The translations under genes were made by a program, and so were the position numbers. 64,000 bases of DNA from Aporrectodea caliginosa (taxonomy: Eukaryota > Annelida > Clitellata > Crassiclitellata > Lumbricidae), in the NCBI GenBank assembly GCA_020284085.1, contig JACEVL010000143.1:520983-584982 (forward strand), read 5' to 3'. Below, piece after piece: positions 58,198-64,000 of this stretch; the stretch's first letter is position 1, and every line of letters starts with the position of its first letter. The notes beneath the pieces were generated by a model, which was not told the origin of the DNA, did not search any database, and was given only the letters and a program-made list of their open reading frames with translations.

Positions 58198-59984
58198 GGG
58201 TTGAATGCAACAGGGGTTGGTTGCAACACTATCTCTAGTTAAGCGCTAAATAAGAGCAGCGTAAAATGAAATCGCCTACCTTGTAAAGAATATATTTTGG
58301 GTCAACGTGACTTAATTTCTTGGCAGGCAGTTGATTAGAACTACCGAAAAAATAAAAAATTAATTTTCGGACATCAAAAGTAAATTTTTCAGTTTTGTGT
58401 TTTTTCGTATTGTAGCTTTATGTGTTGAAGCAATCTAGTGTTGTTTGGTGCCATAAGGGGAACAAGGAATTGGGCTTGGAAATGCTTTTAGTCATTTTAT
58501 TTAAAACCAACGCTGTTGATACATTTTTTCTATAACAATGTCTATGCATTGCTTCGGGGTTGGTTGCAACATTTTAATCGGGGTTGGTTGCAACATGTTG
58601 CAACCAATCCCATGCATTTATTTCAATTGCCCATCCTCATTATGGGCCTGCTCGTCACAATTAGGGCAATCTGAGTTACTCACAGACACTCGAGCAAAAG
58701 AGCATTAGAAGGAGGAACTTGCCTGCTAAGCAGTTACAACTTCTATACAACAAAAACCGTACCAGAAGCAAAAGAACCCTAGACAAGTTCCCGTGAACCA
58801 AAGACAGTGACGACGCCACAGTCCACGGTCAGTCAACTGGTGCCTAGTCAGTCGTCGAGCATCACCAATCAACCGGTGCCTATAGGCAGTCGTCGAGCGT
58901 TAGCAATCAACCTGTGCCTAGTCAGTCGTCAAGCCGAATAGATTCTAAGAACAAAAGAAAAGGAAAAAACAACATACCATGTGTAAGAGACGAATTTTAG
59001 ATAAGACAGACAGTGAAGAATCTGACAGTGATAGAAATAATGACGATGATGGGTGAGGTTTTTGTGTAGGCCTACAAGACAGTCTGACAGTGCCGATAAT
59101 CTTGATGAAACACGGCCTGTGGAAGATGGCGATGATCACTCTGTACGTCATGATTGTTTACAACAAGGTGATTACGTGCTGGTTAAACTTCAAGAAGTTA
59201 AGAAATATAGATCATTTTGTGGTTTGTATATCCGACAATTCAGCGTCGGATGATCTAAAACGGGAGGTTACATATATCTGCCCACATGTGACGAGGAAGA
59301 AACTGTTCGATTTGTAATTCATGAAAATTCAAGGACATATCCGGTTCCAATGGAGGACATAATGGAGAAACTGTTTAGTTAGTTTTAATAAGTTAATAAT
59401 GGGTGGCACTAAGCGAGTCAGTAGGCAAATAACATTCCAGTTTTCCTTTTCTGGTTACAATTTGAAGGCTTGAAAAAGCTCTACAATTTTTAATTAAATC
59501 TTGAACATTTATAAGCCTAAATAGGTAAAAGTAGACTAGCCTGCTATGGAGACTATAATACGCCTATCGAGTATTATAATTATGACGATTATTGCAGCAA
59601 ATATCTAATATCTTGATTGATGCTTTTGATCAGATTTAATTTTGAATATCTTCTATCTATTACTTTATTATATGTAGGCAGGCCTCAGTAGACCCTAGGC
59701 AATGCAGCCTCAGTTGAATAATTATACTACTTTTGATACTGTTGCAACCTTCCCCCAGGGTCGTTGCAACCAACCCCGGCCCGGGGTTGGTTGCAACACT
59801 TTTAAGCCCTCTGTTCAGTTAGCTATTGTGGCTACATCCTTGATCACTGAGATTGCCACTATAGCTTGTTTTGATGCTGAGATATAAAGGATGTATATGG
59901 GCAAAACAATTTTTAGGTTGTTCCAAAAATAAAAGGATGGCACATGAAAATATGAATTTTGTTGCAACCAACCCCGGTCTCCCC
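58198..59984 (+). mobile_element. 1.8-kb DNA transposon with TA target duplication, degenerate transposase
   Basis: Inverted ends GGGGAGACCGGGGTTG continue to TGCAACA (22 of 24 match), with TA on both sides (58196-58197 and 59985-59986). The core GGGGTTGGTTGCAACA recurs inside both ends (near 58213, 58555, 58580, 59757 and 59775). Between them lie coding remnants on the plus strand: a VPSQSSS-type repeat (58835-58935), MCKRRILDKTDSEESDSDRN (58980-59040), GDYVLVKLQEVKKYRSF (59160-59215) and TGGYIYLPTCDEEETVRFVI (59260-59325) ending in EDIMEKLFS and stop. The last blocks resemble the C-terminal tail found in many animal DNA-transposon proteins. TA duplications suggest the Tc1/mariner-pogo supergroup, but the superfamily is uncertain. 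Frames are broken, so it is not autonomous. Confidence 0.8.
58975..59381 (+). pseudogene. degenerate transposon protein, C-terminal part
   Basis: An acidic Asp/Ser segment is followed by GDYVLVKLQEVKKYRSF and, after frame changes, GGYIYLPTCDEEETVRFVIH, SRTYPVPMEDIMEKLFS and stop at 59381. At least two frameshifts or a lost intron separate the pieces. The DDE catalytic core is not present in the element. Confidence 0.6.
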
Positions 59985-59999
59985 TAATAATAACGGTCC

Positions 60000-60560
60000 A
60001 CATGCTCAAAGCGTTAAACTGGCTCCCTGTTCTTGGTGAAGGATTTTATTCTGTTACTAGACCAAGATTTGGTAGATTTTTCCTTTATCTGTTCATACTA
60101 CTGAGCCCCTTATTTCAATTTATACTCAGCTTTCCATCTTAGTCAACTGATCACTTGAATATTGACCAGATCATGTATTGATTTTGGTGTGCTTTCCATC
60201 CGAAACCATATTGCCACCTTCAAAATCTGCCTCCACATGTATCACATCCACTCTGAAAACTTTCCCTCATGCATAACATCCATGGTCACGCCACGTTCTG
60301 TTTTCAACACTCGAGGACTCCGATCGTCCACGCGAGGGGATTTCACGTACTTCGCATAAACTGGAAGTTTGGAAATCGTGCTTTCTCTGTCTCAGGACCC
60401 TTAGAATGGAACAGTCTTCCAACTTCAGTTTGCCAGTGCACATCTGTTGCCCAATTTAACACAAAATAAAAAATTCATCTGTTCACATTGCACTATGACT
60501 AAGACTGTAGCGAAACGCGCTCTCGTGCAAGACCTGTCTCGTTAAAGCACGCTATAAATT
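60000..60560 (+). mobile_element. degenerate LINE 3' fragment
   Basis: LKALNWLPVLGEGF (60006-60047) opens it. Then, in other frames, SVFNTRGLRSSTRGDFTYFA and KFGNRAFSVSGPLEWNSLPT with SVCQCTSVAQFNTK. It ends GCACGCTATAAATTTTC near 60560. Confidence 0.75.
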
Positions 60561-60581
60561 TTCATTTCTGTTGTATACATA

Positions 60582-60737
60582 GGCGTAGCTACATGAAGGC
60601 AGAAGGAGGCAGTTGCCTCCTCTTGCTTTTTTCAAATAGTGGAGCTTCAGTTGACCAATGACCCAAATGACGAGGATTTTGCCAATGGTCTGTGAAGTTG
60701 CCTCCTCTTGAATTTCAGTCTGGCTACGCTCCTGGTT
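60582..60737. mobile_element. short MITE-like element
   Basis: ATAGGCGTAGCTACATGAAG opens it and CAGTCTGGCTACGCTCCTGG closes it. Inner GTTGCCTCCTCTTG strings occur in direct orientation at both sides. A partial relative lies at 62025-62152. Confidence 0.6.
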
Positions 60738-60791
60738 GTATATTGTATTGTATTGCAAATAATAACGATAAGAAAAATAATTTTAATAATG

Positions 60792-61120
60792 GGTCCAGGT
60801 AAACGTGTAGTTTAGCGTCATAAATTATTAGCCAATTGTAGCATTATGATTTTTCATCAATACAACTTTTACTTTGGCAAGAAATCTTTTCAGCAACCCA
60901 ACTTCTATTTAAGCAAGAATTATTTTCCATCAATCCAGCTTCGGTAAATAAATATCAATAAATCGGTAAATAAATATCAATCGATTTCCTTCTGTTTAAC
61001 CAAATCTAACTATACTAATGCATTAATTGGGCAATGGCACGTTATTTTAAATAATTTACGACGCTATTTATTTCACTTAAAGTCAGAAAATAATTTACGA
61101 CGCTAAACTACACGTTTACC
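60792..61120. mobile_element. about 330-bp MITE with 32-bp inverted repeats
   Basis: Left GGTAAACGTGTAGTTTAGCG with TCATAAATTATT, and its reverse complement near 61087-61120 (AATAATTTACGACGCTAAAC, TACACGTTTACC), differ at one position. The inside is AT-rich with a direct repeat of GGTAAATAAATATCAAT. Confidence 0.8.
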
Positions 61121-61124
61121 CATA

Positions 61125-61765
61125 TCGAATCGAATGGTATAATCTTGGAATATAAATCTCCAGCATCTTCTACCAGTTAGATTTCACGTAACCAGTTAGG
61201 CTTTATTGCGCTTGGCTTGTGGGGTAGGCAGATAAAGAAAATTTGCACACGATTAACAGATATCATGAAATAGGTAATTTACATACACTTAAGAAATACC
61301 TGAGAAATAAACGCATTGCTAAGGCATGCCATTATTTGGACAGAAATATCTGATATCGGTTTGACGAGTTCTTCAAAATGGCGTCAGCTGAAAAGAAATT
61401 CTTAAATAGAAACTGGATCTCGAATATGAACTGGTGTTCCCTCTACCGACTGATAATTTGCGCGCCATATCATTCTCTCGTCACACATTACTGTGTGCTG
61501 ATTTTATGCTCTAGCTGCTCAGTGTAGCATTACAACACGAAGGTCTTTCATCATTTCATTATTAGTCAATTATGTCAGGATTAAAACGGTTTCGGAATTT
61601 TAAAAATCGATGAATATTTACTAGTTATTTTCATATAACCAGCGGTCCCTTATTTTCCGGACACAGTGTAGCATGGATTCTCCCAGGGCAAGTCTTCAAA
61701 TGGTCGTTCAAATAAACAAATGATTTTGTGGCATAACTCAGTTATGCCACAAAAAGACCCCATGT
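61125..61765. other. intergenic stretch
   Basis: Nothing recognised. No open frame of note. Confidence 0.5.
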
Positions 61766-61769
61766 GGTC

Positions 61770-61915
61770 TTTTTATGGATCACTGAATGCTTCTTATGGA
61801 CAGACCACTGCAAACACATTGTTACATATTTAACACTTGAATGGTTTATCTCCAGTGTTGGTTCTCATGTGGATTTTCAACGACTCATCCATATACAATT
61901 CATGATTTTTTATAA
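61770..61915 (-). pseudogene. zinc-finger gene relic
   Basis: On the minus strand: MDESLKIHMRTNTGDKPFKC, then stop, then ICNNVFA. This is a C2H2 linker and half-fingers with an in-frame TAA. It lies 1.2 kb from the intact zinc-finger gene on the same strand. Confidence 0.6.
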
Positions 61916-62024
61916 ACCTGACATGTAAAAATCCACAGAACTATTCCATATAAATACCTCACGGCATAATCATTTTGCCATAATCCACACTTAACATAAC
62001 ATAACATTTCAAGAGTTTTAAGTG

Positions 62025-62152
62025 GTTCAGAAGCCTCCTCTTGCTTTATCATAAGACTGGAACTTCTAATAACAAATGACCCCAATGACCAGGATTTTAC
62101 CAATGGACTGCGAAGTTGCCTCCTCTAGAATTTAAGTCTCGCTACGTGCCTG
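62025..62152. mobile_element. partial MITE-like element
   Basis: GAAGCCTCCTCTTGCTTTAT, CCAATGACCAGGATTTTACC and GCGAAGTTGCCTCCTCTAGA match 60600-60720. The closing end reads CTCGCTACGTGCCTGG. Confidence 0.6.
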
Positions 62153-62249
62153 GTTAGAACCACTGCAAATAAACCTGGAACGTTTAATTGCCCATTCCCC
62201 CTAGCTTCTTCAAAAAAGCTGTTATAGTGTACACTGAGACAGTACTATC

Positions 62250-62408
62250 AGCAGGGTTTAAAGTGGTGTGGGAACGGCGTTCCCACTGCTCTCGAAATTG
62301 CTGGCTTGCGTTCCCACTGCTCACCATGCAATGGAACCATGAAAACACATGCTTTCTAATAAAACTCTTCTTTGGAGTTCCCACTGCTCACCCAAACCAC
62401 TTTAACCA
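62250..62408. mobile_element. small foldback MITE
   Basis: GGTTTAAAGTGGTGTGGGAA faces CACCCAAACCACTTTAACC. GTTCCCACTGCTC occurs three times inside, at 62279, 62305 and 62378. Confidence 0.6.
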
Positions 62409-62409
62409 C

Positions 62410-62990
62410 CGACTATCAGTCAAGCCATTCCACGAGTCTGCAACTCTTGCTCTGAAGAATTTCTGCCCTAATGTTCCTTTTGGGTTTAAAAAAATTATAC
62501 TTGTATCCTCGAGTTGCCTTGTTTGCTGCTAATTTACATTTCCCTTATATGATGTTACGTTATAGAAAAGTACCATTTTATTATAGAAGTTGTTAAAGTA
62601 AAAAGAAGTAAAATGCCCAATTTACAGCAGACAAACTGAAACTAAAGTGAAACACAGCTTTTCATTTCTATTTAATTTACTTTCTTTTTTTGATAAATAT
62701 GCAAATCAACAAAATAATCAAACATTTGACTTTTGAAAAAGTTCAACAAGTGTTACAGTTTTCTAGTAAGGCAAACTCTACAAGCGATGATAAAATAATG
62801 TGATAAAAACTATTAAGTTAAATAAATCCAAACTGGAAGCACTTAAACCTCTATAGAGAAAATAGTACTGTAGTTGCAGTATTTTCAACAATCTAGCGGA
62901 CTATAAACTTTATATCAAGTATCAAGTAACTTTATATCATGTAATCTTCCTGCATACTTGTATCGTTTGAATTAATAAACTATTATTATT
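62410..62990. other. intergenic stretch downstream of the zinc-finger gene
   Basis: AT-rich, probably 3' untranslated or intergenic sequence. Nothing recognised. Confidence 0.45.
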
Positions 62991-63113
62991 ATAATTATAA
63001 TAATTATAATAATAATACCACTATTATTATTATTATTATTACTACTACTACTACTACTACAACTACTACTACTACTACTATTGTTGCTATTATTATTGCA
63101 ATTATTACTACTA
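62990..63113. repeat. ATT/ACT microsatellite
   Basis: TTATTATTATA palindromic patch, then ATT and ACT runs up to 63113, just past the stop codon of the zinc-finger gene. Confidence 0.9.
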
Positions 63114-63116
63114 TGA

Positions 63117-64000
63117 TTATTTTCTAAATAACAAAGAGAGTCTCATCATCAAAGAAGTGAATTGATCTTGAAGCAGCCCACCAAAGTCATCATTCACTGA
63201 AGAATAACACACATGACGACAGTGATCCACAAAATCCTTTTCAATTTCAAACGTTTCATCACAAATTCCACATCCAAGTGGTTTCTCTTGAAATATCTGA
63301 ATATCAGCAACAGATGATCTGCTAGTTCCAAGAACTTCAAGACTTTGCTTCCCTCCTCTGTGGGTTCTAATGTGATTAGCAAGACAATCAGCCGTATGAA
63401 ATGATTTCTCGCATAGTTCACACTTGTATCGTTTTTCCCTGTCATGGATTTCTGAACGCAATTGCAGGTAACGCTTCACTGGAAAAGCCTTGTTGCATAT
63501 TTCAGACTTTTGTGGTGTCTCTCCAGTGTGAGTTTTCATGTGGTTTTTAATACTTTCAGAGCATTTAAATGCTTTGTCACAATATTGGCATATGTATGGC
63601 TTTTCTCCTCTATGCACTCGTTTATGTCTTTTTAGAACAGAGTGAGATACAAATGTTCTCTCACATAACTCGCACTTGTATGGCTTGTCTCCTGCATGAA
63701 GTTGTTTATGTTTCCTTAGAAAATATTCAGTTTGAAATGCTCTGTCACATAACTCGCATTTGTATGGCTTTTCTCCTTTATGCAGTCGCTCATGTTTCCT
63801 TAGAAAATATTTATTTCGAAATGCACTGTCACATAACTTACATTTGTTCGTCTTTGAGTGGATTTTCATGTGGCATTTTAGTAGACGAGTTCTTCCAAAT
63901 TCTTTTGCACATAGTTGACACTTGTACGGTTTTTCTCCAGAGTGGGTGCTACCGTGACTAATGATACCATCAGCCGTATCAAATGCTTTCTCACATAGTT
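63117..64000 (-). CDS. C2H2 zinc-finger protein, 3' part (5' end beyond the window)
   Basis: The frame is open from the window edge to the stop at 63117, so the ATG at 63869 is not the start. Nine fingers are visible, with HTGEKPYK-type linkers: a partial LCEKAFDTADGIISHGSTH at the edge, CQLCAKEF, CKLCDSAF, CELCDRAF, CELCERTF, CQYCDKAF, a degenerate SEICNKAF finger that has lost its first Cys and first His, CELCEKSF, and after a 30-residue Ser-rich spacer a last CGICDETF finger ending HCRHVC (C2HC type). Such proteins are nuclear and mostly bind DNA; the target is unknown. The tail ends in SLLFRK. Neighbouring relics at 56337-56840 and 61770-61915 point to an old zinc-finger cluster. Confidence 0.92.
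   Translation of the reverse strand, partial: LCEKAFDTADGIISHGSTHSGEKPYKCQLCAKEFGRTRLLKCHMKIHSKTNKCKLCDSAFRNKYFLRKHERLHKGEKPYKCELCDRAFQTEYFLRKHKQLHAGDKPYKCELCERTFVSHSVLKRHKRVHRGEKPYICQYCDKAFKCSESIKNHMKTHTGETPQKSEICNKAFPVKRYLQLRSEIHDREKRYKCELCEKSFHTADCLANHIRTHRGGKQSLEVLGTSRSSVADIQIFQEKPLGCGICDETFEIEKDFVDHCRHVCYSSVNDDFGGLLQDQFTSLMMRLSLLFRK

Overview
This window looks like gene-poor, repeat-rich nuclear DNA from a metazoan, probably a marine invertebrate. Reading frames are split by GT-AG introns, there are tRNA-derived SINEs, several kinds of LINE remnant, a piggyBac element, hAT-like and other MITEs, C2H2 zinc-finger genes, and an IFI6/IFI27 (ISG12)-type gene family. I cannot name the species. 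A 17-N assembly gap lies at 54247-54263.

Layout. 1-3480: intergenic DNA with dispersed repeats. 3525-9366: a giant pyrimidine-rich minisatellite with about 225 units of 25 or 27 bp. 9660-12263: an apparently complete piggyBac transposon with an open 642-residue transposase, inserted in an older dispersed repeat. 12264-20000: duplicated non-coding segments, SINEs and a long compound microsatellite. 20437-25419: gene 1 of a three-copy family on the minus strand. 25120-28650, 36640-41371 and 50696-54246: three copies of a duplicated segment. Copies 1 and 2 carry the upstream exon of the gene family. All three run into the 3' end of the same LINE. At two of these junctions (and at a fourth, 47190-47558) a minisatellite of the same 27-bp family follows; the third junction runs into the N gap. 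33237-36929 and 48522-49245: gene copies 2 and 3. 44478-45209, 35039-35448, 39882-41031, 58198-59984 and 60792-61120: DNA transposons and MITEs with visible terminal inverted repeats, three of them with clear target duplications. 55200-64000: LINE remnants, two decayed zinc-finger loci and the 3' part of a nine-finger C2H2 gene that runs off the right edge.

The most notable gene finding is that an exon of 270 bp and an exon of 604-739 bp join in frame at matching splice phases. Together they encode a low-complexity N-terminal segment, an IFI6/IFI27-like Gly/Ala-rich membrane domain, and a C-terminal SUMO-like domain that ends without a diglycine. Copy 2 has an in-frame TGA in the first of these exons, and copy 3 seems to have lost that exon.

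The second notable signal is a two-box module found about 31 times on both strands outside the minisatellites: TTAGACACCTYTTTTAA, then a spacer of poorly conserved sequence but nearly constant length, then TATAAG or TATATAAG. The distance from the first C of CACC to the first T of the TATA box is 26-27 bp in most copies. That is what promoters look like, not decayed transposon copies, and it resembles the PSE plus TATA layout of small-nuclear-RNA-type promoters.

The very long open frames in the minisatellites and microsatellites are treated as by-products of stop-free repeats, not genes.
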